Part shown: positions 57,409-64,000 of the stretch, piece after piece
How the letters are laid out: each line of letters opens with the position of its first letter
Numbering within the stretch: position 1 is the stretch's first letter
Assembly: GCA_016699555.1 (NCBI GenBank)
Contig: CP064981.1
Coordinates: forward strand, 434,001 to 498,000
Reading direction: 5' to 3'
Length of the DNA stretch: 64,000 bases
Origin: Candidatus Iainarchaeum sp.
GTDB lineage: Archaea > Iainarchaeota > Iainarchaeia > Iainarchaeales > VGJJ01
Made by a program: the position numbers and the translations under genes
Notes under the pieces: generated by a model
The model's input: only the letters and a program-made list of their open reading frames with translations
The model's database searches: none
Told to the model about the DNA's origin: nothing

Positions 57409-57864
57409 ATGCGCGAAGTACAATGGATTGGGCTCGGAGTGATTATTCTCGTGTCCATTGGGCTCATTTTCCTTGTGACCCAGCAAAGCCTCCCATTCAT
57501 CCTCCCCGGGACCAATACCGGAACCAACGAAAAAGAATGGACTAACTTCCAACCCAAAACATGCCAAGAAATCCCATGGAGAAAAGCCTGGAGTTTAGAG
57601 AAAAACCAACCCTATGATGACTTTCCACTCGAAGACGAACTGGAATGGATCAAAACCTATTACGGAGAAAAAGGAATTACCATTTTGGAAGCGCAAATAC
57701 TCTATAACTCAACTACTATCATGCCCAGCAGCTGCAACGGCTGCGGGTGCGCCGAACCCTTCTCATTCGAAGTATTTGTTTCCCGCGAAGACGCGGCCGT
57801 ACTTGCAATATCGGGATTCACTTATTCCAAGCAAGGGCTTGTGAATGAAGTGTTTGGACGCTGA
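57409..57864 (+). CDS. small membrane-anchored extracellular protein with a CxxCxC motif
   Basis: 151 residues: an N-terminal span (WIGLGVIILVSIGLIFLVTQ), a linker, then PKTCQEIPWRKAW, a YYGEKGITILEAQI segment and CNGCGCAEPFSFEVFVSRED. Proteins with this layout (TC..IPW, YYGEKGI, C..C.C..) recur in archaea, but I know no function for them. The four Cys could bind metal or form disulphides. Its last 47 bases overlap the convergent HTH gene. Confidence 0.6.
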   Translation: MREVQWIGLGVIILVSIGLIFLVTQQSLPFILPGTNTGTNEKEWTNFQPKTCQEIPWRKAWSLEKNQPYDDFPLEDELEWIKTYYGEKGITILEAQILYNSTTIMPSSCNGCGCAEPFSFEVFVSREDAAVLAISGFTYSKQGLVNEVFGR

Positions 57865-58243
57865 CAAGCTCAGGCATCTTGAAATCGAATATCAATTCCA
57901 TCCAATTGAGTGAGTGCATACACCAACTGTTTTTCTTTTTCAGTTGGACATGCCGGTGCCCACTCAAATAATGCAGGTCACGAGAAATGGCCTCCTGCTT
58001 GCGATTCAACTCTTTTGCCACTTGTCCCACTGAACGAGATCGTCTCAATCGCTTGTTCTGAATCAAATAACGTAGCAAATCAAGTCGCGCAGGAGAAAGA
58101 ATACTATGCAGCTGTTCATAAGAATCCAAATAGAGCACATTCTCAGGTTGCTCTGCGGCTTCAGGGTTGGTAAGTAATTCGCGCTCATCGCGATCCATGT
58201 CGCCGCCAATAATAATCGTTAATATGTTTTTTTTCATTTTCAT
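57818..58243 (-). CDS. HTH regulator, HVO_A0114/TumA-like antitoxin
   Basis: 141 residues from ATG 58243. A short N-terminal part with DRDERELL, then LHSILSPARLDLLRYLIQNKRLRRSRSVGQVAKELNRKQEAISRDLHYLSG (a winged HTH; shown as two halves LSPARLDLLRYL and VGQVAKELNRKQ). This resembles the HVO_A0114-type regulators that pair with TumE-like (DUF6516) toxins. It lies 22 bases downstream of such a gene on the same strand, the toxin-first order expected for that pair. Probable role: autorepressor and antitoxin. Moderately sure of the HTH, less of the pairing. Confidence 0.6.
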   Translation of the reverse strand: MKMKKNILTIIIGGDMDRDERELLTNPEAAEQPENVLYLDSYEQLHSILSPARLDLLRYLIQNKRLRRSRSVGQVAKELNRKQEAISRDLHYLSGHRHVQLKKKNSWCMHSLNWMELIFDFKMPELVSVQTLHSQALAWNK

Positions 58244-58265
58244 CACCAACTATATAACTTTGAAG

Positions 58266-58605
58266 TTAATATGCTTGTGGTAGTTGAGCGAGCCTTCTCA
58301 TAAAACGCTCACGATAACTAATGCCATTCTCCAACACCTCCTTTTTTGCGCGATAATACAACTCATTCGAAATTGGTTCCTCTGATACTCTCACTTTTGA
58401 ATGAGAACCTTCGTAATAACGATGAATGTGGTATTTCCCATGCGCGCAATCATGTTTAACGATTTGATAATAGGTGTCGCCCTGCTCAAAAATCAACAAA
58501 ACTCACCATCTTTTTTTCATCTTTGGTTAGCTGGACTTCGGTGCGCATCCAATCATGTGTTGTCCCAGGTAATCTTCTAGTTTTGCATCGGAAAATAAAA
58601 TCCAT
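58266..58605 (-). CDS. TumE-like (DUF6516-like) toxin, apparently frameshifted
   Basis: The downstream 77 codons (first TTG at 58499) contain DTYYQIVKHDCAHGKYHIHRYY and PISNELYYRAKKEVLENG, a His-rich strand layout like TumE/DUF6516 toxins. They are immediately preceded by a stop in frame. In another frame ATG 58605 opens MDFIFRCKTRRLPGTTHDWM and RTEVQLTKDEKKMVSFVDF before a TGA. Removing one T from the T5 run at 58492-58488 joins the two as VSFVDF-EQGDTYY, giving about 114 residues, near the usual size for the family. So the gene is either broken or mis-sequenced. Partner HTH gene follows. Confidence 0.5.
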
Positions 58606-58649
58606 TCGCCGATAATGAAACAAAAACCAATTAAAACTAGGGAAAATTT

Positions 58650-59507
58650 TTAGCGCTTCATGGAAGGAAGCAATGGCGCCACTTCCTCAAACAATTCCAC
58701 TAACTCCTCGGGCTCCAACAAAAAAACTTTCAAGTCTTCCCAATCCATTTCTTTTACTATTTTCAAAATCTTCTCTTCATTCTTTTCGGCTTTCAAATGC
58801 TTAATGGTGTGCTGCACGGCATTCAACACGGTTTTGTTCTTGAAACGAAACAACGTACGCAAAAACAACACAAACAAATCATAGTCGGAGAGTTTCACTA
58901 CTTTCTTACGCGCTTTCAAAACCAAAATAGCCGAAAATTGCTGCGGAGAAGGATAGAATGACTGTGGAGAAATCTTTTTGGCAATCGTCCCATCATAGAA
59001 ATACTGGCAAATCACGGACAAGGGGCCATAACTCTGACTCCCGGGAGGCGCAATCAACTTTTCCGCGAACTCCATCTGCCACACCATACTCGCGGTCTTG
59101 AAACCATGGTGGAATAATCCTAGCATGATGTCATCCGCAATCGCATAGGGAGGAGAGCAGCACACGTGCGTGAAAGGAATCGAATCCAATTCCACGTGTA
59201 AGAAATCCTTTCCAATCACGTCCACGTTCTTATGCGAAGCAAACTTTTTTTGCAAAAAAGGAATCAATTTGGGATGGACTTCCAACACGGTTACACGGGC
59301 GTTTGTTTCCGCAATCTTTTGCGTGACAACGCCGGTGCCACCGCCAATTTCAATCACGTGATCCTTGGGAGAAATATCCGCTTTTTCCACGAGCAAATCC
59401 AATATCTCGGGATTGATCAAAAAATTCTGCGAGAAACGCTTTTCTGGAAAAACATTTGCGGAAAGCAAATCACGATGCAGTGATTCCAGTTCCTGCAAAC
59501 CAATCAC
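58650..59507 (-). CDS. ksgA: 16S rRNA dimethyladenosine transferase (KsgA/Dim1)
   Basis: 285 residues. FSQNFL (25-30), the SAM motif VIEIGGGTGVV (51-61), VLEVHPKLI and the catalytic CSPPYAIAD (117-125), where SPPY replaces the more common NLPY. The C-terminal part is helical with LFRFKNKTVLNAVQHTIK. It dimethylates two adjacent adenosines near the 3' end of 16S rRNA during small-subunit maturation. Overlaps the DUF655 gene by 4 bases; last gene of the rpl21e-rpoF-DUF655-ksgA operon common in archaea. Confidence 0.92.
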   Translation of the reverse strand: MIGLQELESLHRDLLSANVFPEKRFSQNFLINPEILDLLVEKADISPKDHVIEIGGGTGVVTQKIAETNARVTVLEVHPKLIPFLQKKFASHKNVDVIGKDFLHVELDSIPFTHVCCSPPYAIADDIMLGLFHHGFKTASMVWQMEFAEKLIAPPGSQSYGPLSVICQYFYDGTIAKKISPQSFYPSPQQFSAILVLKARKKVVKLSDYDLFVLFLRTLFRFKNKTVLNAVQHTIKHLKAEKNEEKILKIVKEMDWEDLKVFLLEPEELVELFEEVAPLLPSMKR

Positions 59508-60085
59508 CGAAAGCGACGGCCGCGAGACATTTCCGGTTCATCGACTTGAGGAGGACGAGCGAACAAATAAAATTTCTCATCTCCCTGCAACTCGTTGATG
59601 ATGTGGCGGCGCAAAATAGCAAGAGGAGACGTCAAGAACTTCACGCGCGTCTCGATGTCTTTCAACGACTCGAAAGGCTTTGCTTGGCGCTCGCGCAAAA
59701 TATCCTCTAAGTGCTGCTTTCCAATCCCGGGAAGTAATTCCAATTGGTGTCGCTTGAGGGAAATGCTTCCCGCGTTGTTGAAGAAGTTCACGAATTTCTT
59801 TTCGTGGATCATAATAATCTTTTCCACGACTTTTTCTAATTCTTCTTTCGCGGTTGAAGTCAAATCATCGTAGTTCACGCGGCGCTTGATGTGATCGATC
59901 TTATCGCGTTCTTCGCGACCGATGTACACTTCTTCCATGGGCTTCAAATCCACATTAGGTTTTGGAGCCACTTCCAATAATGAAAAATGAGCCGTTCCCA
60001 CGACTAAAGCGAGTGGCTCCGGCTTGAAGCTGCTGCTTTTTCCTTGGGGAAGGAAATCCAACACAATGGCGCGTTCTTCATTCAT
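59504..60085 (-). CDS. DUF655 RNA-binding-like protein
   Basis: 193 residues, MNEERAIVLDFLPQGKSSSF at the start (the typical AxVLDFLPxG opening of DUF655), an OB-like N-terminal half with EEVYIGREERDKIDHIKRR, and a helix-hairpin-helix (ELLPGIGKQHLEDILRER) in the C-terminal half. Always found with rpl21e, rpoF and ksgA in archaea; a role in RNA processing or translation is assumed. Length is normal. Confidence 0.9.
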   Translation of the reverse strand: MNEERAIVLDFLPQGKSSSFKPEPLALVVGTAHFSLLEVAPKPNVDLKPMEEVYIGREERDKIDHIKRRVNYDDLTSTAKEELEKVVEKIIMIHEKKFVNFFNNAGSISLKRHQLELLPGIGKQHLEDILRERQAKPFESLKDIETRVKFLTSPLAILRRHIINELQGDEKFYLFARPPQVDEPEMSRGRRFR

Positions 60086-60215
60086 AGGGGATCACGTTTT
60101 GGTTTTTTTTGGGGTGTACTGATGTATCCGTTGTATAACGAAAAGAAGAAAAGGCCCTATTTATGGGTGCTGTAAAAAACCCCGCAAAACAACCCTTTCT
60201 TCGTTTCGGAAAGGA

Positions 60216-60554
60216 TTAATGCTTGGAGTGGGCTTTCACCACATCCAAAATAGCGGAAAAACTGGATTCCGAAACCTTGGAGTTCTTTTGAACGAGGAGT
60301 TTCAATGTTTCCTCATCCTCGGGCAGAATATCAACCACTTTCGAGGCGAGCTCTTCGTCCATGCCGTCGATGTTCAAGAGATTGTTGAACATTCCTTCGG
60401 CTTTACCATACGCCAATTTAGATAATTTCTGGGCGTAATCCAAGCTCTGGGTCTGTTCAAACGTTGCAACCTTTGCCGTGTCGCGGCTCTCGAGGAAGTG
60501 TTTCACATGTGCAAGGGAAACGGCTTTTCGTTCAAGGATTTCTTTTCCAATCAT
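60216..60554 (-). CDS. rpoF: RNA polymerase subunit F (Rpb4)
   Basis: 112 residues from ATG 60554 (MIGKEILERKAVSLAHVKHF). All helical, with LDYAQKLSKLAYGKAEGMFNNLL and an HRDC-like C-terminus (ILPEDEETLKLLVQK). It forms the RNAP stalk with RpoE/Rpb7, which is not in this window. It follows rpl21e by 27 bases. Confidence 0.92.
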   Translation of the reverse strand: MIGKEILERKAVSLAHVKHFLESRDTAKVATFEQTQSLDYAQKLSKLAYGKAEGMFNNLLNIDGMDEELASKVVDILPEDEETLKLLVQKNSKVSESSFSAILDVVKAHSKH

Positions 60555-60581
60555 CGTGCACACCTTCCTTTTTCAATTCCT

Positions 60582-60887
60582 TTACGCTGCTTTTTCAGTT
60601 TGGTGAATGGGCTTTACGTGGACTGCTCCCACAATAACCGTACAAGGACGATTGCCCTGTTTCACATTCATCTTTACGGCGCGGCCCTGCATGCTCATAA
60701 CCGTTCCCGTCAAGCCGTGAAAGCGGCGAAAAGGAATGCCGGCGTGAATGCTGCCGTTAATTACAATCTGAACGGTCTGGCCTGCTTCAAACGACTGCAG
60801 GTGTTTGTTAACACTGGCTTTGATTGCAGGAGCTGCAATCTTATATCGGGTCTTTGCTCGTTTTCCGCGTGCCTTCTTGCTTGCCAT
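60582..60887 (-). CDS. rpl21e: ribosomal protein L21e
   Basis: 101 residues, MASKKARGKRAKTRYKIAAP, then FEAGQTVQIVINGSIHAGIPFRRFHGLTGTV, the L21e core beta barrel, and VHVKPIH near the end. Archaeal/eukaryotic large-subunit protein. A TTTAAATG box on the minus strand (60951-60958) is about 65 bases upstream and drives the four-gene operon. Confidence 0.95.
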   Translation of the reverse strand: MASKKARGKRAKTRYKIAAPAIKASVNKHLQSFEAGQTVQIVINGSIHAGIPFRRFHGLTGTVMSMQGRAVKMNVKQGNRPCTVIVGAVHVKPIHQTEKAA

Positions 60888-61199
60888 AACATATCATCTC
60901 ATTCGCGTGTATAGAAACGCGGGTAATAGACTAATCGTAATTGGAAACGCATTTAAACACAGCCAGTTTCGCAACAGTTCCGGCTGTTGGGTGCGGGAAT
61001 GGGTGCTTCGCGGAAGCACCCAATAGCCATTACTAACTATTAACTTCTACATAATATCATTTTCAGTTTGGGGTGCGAAAAGGTGAAATTTCCGTTTTTC
61101 GTCAATCTGCGAGCCCCTCCTCAGCTTTATAAACACTTCTCAGTCAAAGGTCGTATATAAAGGGTTTTTAAATTAGGAAAAGAGTTGGAGGGATAGGCA
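60888..61199. promoter_or_regulatory. divergent promoter region of rpl21e and TBP, with inverted repeats
   Basis: A 312-base gap with no gene. It holds the rpl21e box A (60951-60958, minus), a CAACAG/CTGTTG hairpin (60972-60989), a 13-bp inverted repeat (60982-60994 with 61016-61028, one G-T pair), a nested 9-bp hairpin (61001-61021), a TTTATAAAC box at about 61124-61132 and the TBP box A GTATATAA at 61153-61160. The nested and outer repeats share their 3' arm and so cannot form together. Confidence 0.65.
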
Positions 61200-62111
61200 A
61201 TGTCGGAAGGATCAGGTCAAGTCTTTGAACAACGCTCTTTCATGCACAAGGGCAAGAGCATTGAATATGCCATTGTGAATTTGGTTGCATCCGGTGGACT
61301 CAACGCTAATTTGGATTTGTACAACCTCGCAATGTCCATTCCCAACATTGAATACGAGCCCGAGCAATTCCCTGGGGCCATTCTCAAGCTCAAAGAGCCC
61401 AAAGTCTCCATGCTTCTTTTCAAGAACGGAAAAATCATCTGCTCCGGAGCTAGCTCCACTTCGCAGATTGACGTGGCCATCAAGAAAGCCAACAAAATGA
61501 TTCACGAAATCCAACCCAAAGTCAAGATTTTGACGAAAATTGAATATGAGGTAGTGAATCTCGTTGCAACCGGAAACCTCCACCAAAACCTGGATTTGTT
61601 CGCCACTGCGATGCAATTGGATAATGTGGAATACGAACCCGAGCAATTCCCTGGAGCCATTCTGCGCTTGGACGTTCCAAAGCTCACCTTGCTCTTGTTC
61701 AAGAACGGAAAAGTCATTTGCGCCGGAGCCAAAAACGAAGCCGAAATGATGCGCGGTCTTGAGATTGCAGATGATCTCGTTAGAGGACTCAAGAAAGGCG
61801 GCACCAAGAAGAAAGTCAAAGCCATGGAAGAAGAACCCGACGACGATGACGACGAAGAAATGGAAGAAGCGGAAGAAGCCGAGGAAGAAAAGCCCAAAGC
61901 CAAAGTCGCTCCTGCTAAACACGCCGTGGTTGCGGAAAAGGCGATTGCAAAGAAGCACAAGCGCCCCGTTGTCGAAGAAGAATCCGAGGAAGTATTGGAT
62001 GGCGACGACCAACCCGAAGAAGTCAATCTCTCTCCATTAGAATTGGAGAAAGAAATGGCCGAAGACGGAGTCGAAGAGCCATTGCCGGACGATGACGACG
62101 AGGATTTGTGA
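61200..62111 (+). CDS. tbp: TATA-box binding protein with long acidic C-terminal tail
   Basis: 303 residues from ATG 61200 behind GGAGGGAT. Two imperfect direct repeats form the DNA-binding saddle: repeat 1 (about 20-105) with IVNLVASGGLNANLDLYNLA and EYEPEQFPGAILKL; repeat 2 (about 111-197) with VVNLVATGNLHQNLDLFATA and EYEPEQFPGAILRL. After residue 200 comes a tail of about 100 residues made mostly of Glu, Asp, Lys and Ala (EEEPDDDDDEEMEEAEEAEE, ending PDDDDEDL). Archaeal TBPs normally end soon after the second repeat, about 180-200 residues, some with a short acidic end. TBP recruits TFB and RNAP to the box A elements seen across this window. Confidence 0.95.
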   Translation: MSEGSGQVFEQRSFMHKGKSIEYAIVNLVASGGLNANLDLYNLAMSIPNIEYEPEQFPGAILKLKEPKVSMLLFKNGKIICSGASSTSQIDVAIKKANKMIHEIQPKVKILTKIEYEVVNLVATGNLHQNLDLFATAMQLDNVEYEPEQFPGAILRLDVPKLTLLLFKNGKVICAGAKNEAEMMRGLEIADDLVRGLKKGGTKKKVKAMEEEPDDDDDEEMEEAEEAEEEKPKAKVAPAKHAVVAEKAIAKKHKRPVVEEESEEVLDGDDQPEEVNLSPLELEKEMAEDGVEEPLPDDDDEDL

Positions 62112-62126
62112 AGGCTGGCGATTAGT

Positions 62127-62477
62127 TTGAGTGAAATAATTACTGATGGAAAAAACGTTATCGCCTCAGGTATATTTTTTAGCTTAGCCGATGGATCGAA
62201 TGCTATTTCGTTTGATTTTGAAAATAAAAAATATACTTTGCGTCTCGTTTTCACAACTTCAGAAGACAAGGGTCCATATATTTCCTGGGTTGGAGTTGAC
62301 ACATCAACGTTGGAAATTACCTTTCGAAACTTTGATGATCCGGCTGGTGTTCGTAATTCGGATTTGATGGAACTAGGATCAATTGGATCTAAACGATTAA
62401 TGATGAATGTTAATGTGACGAAAATTGGATCCTCGCGCCGAGTTGTAATTTATTCAGTTTATCTTGGTGATAAATGA
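62127..62477 (+). CDS. DUF6864-like protein
   Basis: 116 residues from TTG 62127 (SEIITDGKNVIASGIFFSLA). All-beta pattern with FDFENKKYTLRLVFTT, TLEITFRNFDDPAGVRNSD and RRVVIYSVYLGDK; this 'NF..P.G' beta layout resembles the DUF6864 family, recalled at moderate certainty, with no established function. AT-rich compared with TBP upstream. It overlaps the next gene by 4 bases (ATGA), so the two form an operon. Confidence 0.5.
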   Translation: MSEIITDGKNVIASGIFFSLADGSNAISFDFENKKYTLRLVFTTSEDKGPYISWVGVDTSTLEITFRNFDDPAGVRNSDLMELGSIGSKRLMMNVNVTKIGSSRRVVIYSVYLGDK

Positions 62478-62758
62478 TGAAATCGAATGGTGCGCTACAG
62501 ACGACTGCTGGCAGTGAATCTGGTAGTAATCAAGAGCCTTGGTGGAGAGATGCGATAAAAGTTGGTGTAATTGGGATTTTCTTTGGGAATGAACGGCATT
62601 CGAGGAATAATATTATTGGGATAGTTGCAATAACATTTACTGCGGCAATCCTATATTTGGCATTACAAATGTCCACTTTACTATCGGAACTAGTTCCAGT
62701 TTATGCAACTGTGATGGGTTCGATACTTGGTTATCTGATTGGAAGAAAAGGTGACTAA
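62474..62758 (+). CDS. small membrane protein, partner of the DUF6864-like gene
   Basis: 94 residues with a polar N-terminal half (SGSNQEPWWRDAIKVG) and two membrane spans (IIGIVAITFTAAILYLAL and LVPVYATVMGSILGYLIG). AT-rich. Translationally coupled to the upstream gene by a 4-base overlap. A two-gene cassette of a soluble beta protein and a small membrane protein suggests a surface or defence role, but nothing in the sequence proves one. Confidence 0.55.
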   Translation: MMKSNGALQTTAGSESGSNQEPWWRDAIKVGVIGIFFGNERHSRNNIIGIVAITFTAAILYLALQMSTLLSELVPVYATVMGSILGYLIGRKGD

Positions 62759-62767
62759 GGGTCAACC

Positions 62768-62776
62768 TTTATAATC
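62768..62776 (+). promoter_or_regulatory. box A promoter of the 5S rRNA gene
   Basis: TTTATAATC, centred about 26 bases before the 5S 5' end, the normal archaeal spacing. Confidence 0.75.
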
Positions 62777-62797
62777 CTTTTTCCTAGAGAATTAGTT

Positions 62798-62917
62798 TGA
62801 TTGACGGCCATACAGGCTTGGTCCCACCCGGTCCCATTTCGAACCCGGAAGTGAAACGAGCACTGGTGGTTAGCGGCACTGGGATCTTTCTTGGAGCCGC
62901 GCCAACGCTGTCAGTCA
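62798..62917 (+). rRNA. rrf: 5S ribosomal RNA
   Basis: About 120 bases. The 5' strand TGATTGACGGC pairs with GCTGTCAGTCA at the 3' end (helix I, two G-U pairs). The internal CGGTCCCATTTCGAACCCGG with GAAGTGAAACG is the conserved 5S loop A-C region, and GTTAGCGGC...GCCGCGCC forms the helix IV/V arm. No 16S, 23S or tRNA gene is beside it, so it is transcribed alone from its own promoter. Confidence 0.93.
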
Positions 62918-62918
62918 C

Positions 62919-62940
62919 TTTATCTTTATTCTCTTTTTCT
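62919..62940 (+). terminator. T-rich terminator after 5S rRNA
   Basis: Runs TTTATCTTTATT and CTCTTTTTCT follow the 5S 3' end without a hairpin, the typical archaeal oligo-T termination signal. Confidence 0.55.
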
Positions 62941-62944
62941 GACT

Positions 62945-63568
62945 CTATTTGATAAATCCTTCAAATAATGGGGTAAGCTGCGCTGAAGTCTCATCCACTA
63001 GGGTATTCCGAAAAAGCCAGTGCATTGAAGATAAAATGGCAGAAACGCATGCCGGGCAATGGAACGCGGCCGCATTGAATCCTGAACTTCTAAAAATGAA
63101 TCCGACTGTTTCGAATGAGATTTTGTAAAAAGAAGCCGTAAATACTATTGTAGTCTCTAAACCAAAAATCCCCAGGGTAGTGTAAAACTTCTCCACAGTT
63201 TCTCTCTTTTTATCATCGTAATCTCTAGCACTATCAATCAAATTATTGTAATTTTCAATAAGTGGAGTCCAAGCTTCTACAATATTTGATACTTTTTCAA
63301 ATGATTCTACTGACTTTTCTATCTCAGGTATTTGAAGCCCTCGTTCACGGTTAATGATCTGGATTAGTGCATTTAGATGATCTGCAAAAGTCTTGTATTG
63401 TTCAAAGTTCTCGACTGTTTTAACTTCCATTTTTGGGAGACCAGCAATGCTTTTTGTTAGTGCCTTGGTACTTATTTGTTTTTTGGCGTTATCGATGCTA
63501 ATCGGGCTAACACACCCAGAGAGAAGTAGTGTAAGGCATAAAATCACAAAAATGGGCTTGCTAGTCAT
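62945..63568 (-). CDS. putative lipoprotein of unknown function
   Basis: 207 residues with a lipobox at the N-terminus (FVILCLTLLLSGC, Cys19), then a helical region with long amphipathic stretches (EQYKTFADHLNALIQIINRE, EKVSNIVEAWTPLIENYNNL) and a hydrophobic part near residues 130-155 that may be a membrane segment, then FHCPACVSAILSS. AT-rich relative to the core genes. Convergent with the 5S gene. No family recognised; extracytoplasmic location is supported by the signal. Confidence 0.6.
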   Translation of the reverse strand: MTSKPIFVILCLTLLLSGCVSPISIDNAKKQISTKALTKSIAGLPKMEVKTVENFEQYKTFADHLNALIQIINRERGLQIPEIEKSVESFEKVSNIVEAWTPLIENYNNLIDSARDYDDKKRETVEKFYTTLGIFGLETTIVFTASFYKISFETVGFIFRSSGFNAAAFHCPACVSAILSSMHWLFRNTLVDETSAQLTPLFEGFIK

Positions 63569-63622
63569 ACTAGCTTTCCCTATTGGCCGACTTAAATAGT
63601 CGTTGATACATTTCTCAATTTG

Positions 63623-64000
63623 TTAATTCAGAACTTCCCAAATGCGTACGCCGCCGTAGTTCTTGTAGATGAGTTCGTATTCGTTTGCAAGCTCGGGATC
63701 GTTCATCCAGAGGCGCACCAATTGGGTCTTGTTTGCTTTTTGGCTGAAGGCATAAATCTTGGAATTATCCGCCTCGCGATAAATATAGAGGGGTGCGCCA
63801 TCTTGCAATTGATTGGGCTGCGTCGTGTACGTGGTGGGGAACGCACTCATCTGTGCCGGCGTGAAGGAATTGCTCCCGCATGAATAGGTTTGTTCTTTGG
63901 TGAGCGGCGCGATGCGGGATTGGCATTGCAAGGTGGTCCCAAAAATCCCTTGAACGCGGGGATCATTCCCATTCGTAATGGAATAGGCATAGAATGCCAG
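63623..64000 (-). CDS. C-terminal part of a membrane or surface protein (runs off the right edge)
   Basis: 125 codons open from base 64000 to a stop at 63623; no start belongs to it inside the window (a TTG at 63931 is internal). The visible end reads LAFYAYSITNGNDPRVQG, has two Cys (LQCQSR, YSCGSN), and finishes ANEYELIYKNYGGVRIWEVLN. This terminal strand pattern (FELVY..GG.VKIY.V) is common at the C-terminus of archaeal oligosaccharyltransferase/STT3-like and related glycosyltransferases, where it lies outside the cell. That assignment is tentative because the catalytic part is not present. Confidence 0.4.
   Translation of the reverse strand: MAFYAYSITNGNDPRVQGIFGTTLQCQSRIAPLTKEQTYSCGSNSFTPAQMSAFPTTYTTQPNQLQDGAPLYIYREADNSKIYAFSQKANKTQLVRLWMNDPELANEYELIYKNYGGVRIWEVLN

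Noticed and set aside
61212..62012. Two 266-codon minus-strand frames over TBP
   Set aside because: Antisense of the TBP repeats and acidic tail; Phe- or Ser-rich translations with no support.

Overview
This window is archaeal chromosomal DNA. The evidence is a eukaryote-like set of information genes (TBP, Rpb4/RpoF, ribosomal L21e, L12/P1, Spt5, archaeal-type GluRS, DUF655-KsgA), FtsZ beside SecE, box A (TATA) promoters placed about 25 bp before starts, class III (archaeal) pilin signals and an archaeosortase. The very large N-anchored surface proteins, the many lineage-specific small basic proteins and the C-ending codon use would fit a DPANN-type archaeon (for example Diapherotrites/Iainarchaeota). 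That placement is an inference from gene content only.

Layout. 1-7281 (minus strand) is a type IV pilus-like/type II secretion-like operon: a large secretion ATPase with an N-terminal Cys-containing domain, a small basic protein, a double-domain TadC/FlaJ-like membrane protein, three class III-signal pilin-like proteins, a small basic protein and the N-terminal part of an M29-like peptidase that runs off the left edge. 7560-43739 (plus strand) is dominated by four giant paralogous surface proteins, called A (3391 aa), B (2670 codons with one in-frame TAG), C (2403 aa) and D (about 2362 aa after repair of one frameshift). An archaeosortase heads the cluster. A pilin-like protein, a small membrane protein and a RelE-like toxin with a convergent antitoxin-like gene lie between the giants. 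43836-51885 carries two membrane proteins, a TrmB-type regulator, GluRS, threonine synthase and a membrane-anchored Lon-like protease. 51946-57277 (minus) is the conserved ftsZ-secE-spt5-rpl11-rpl1-rpl10-rpl12 cluster, interrupted by an AT-rich membrane-protein gene on the opposite strand. 57409-64000 holds a small secreted protein, a TumE-like toxin/HTH pair, the rpl21e-rpoF-DUF655-ksgA operon, a TBP with a long acidic tail, an AT-rich DUF6864-like/membrane-protein pair, a lone 5S rRNA gene, a lipoprotein and a truncated membrane-protein end.

The most unusual content is the giant-protein cluster. All four proteins share a short N-terminal motif before one membrane span, a stalk of about six carboxypeptidase-regulatory/Ig-like modules, a CX4C motif at nearly the same position (Cys 778-799), a later C-D-A-T/E-Q motif module, and (B, C and D) matching C-terminal domains. 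Their position beside the pilus operon, a separate pilin and an archaeosortase suggests one surface-adhesion or cell-contact system. That function is inferred.

Three apparent one-base frameshifts all fall in homopolymer runs (6536-6540, 43109-43112, 58488-58492), so sequencing error is a serious alternative to gene decay. The in-frame TAG in B is not of that type. A composite multi-hairpin repeat of about 115-150 bp occurs at 7297-7410 and, inverted, at 44836-44986, with one solo hairpin at 52304-52324.
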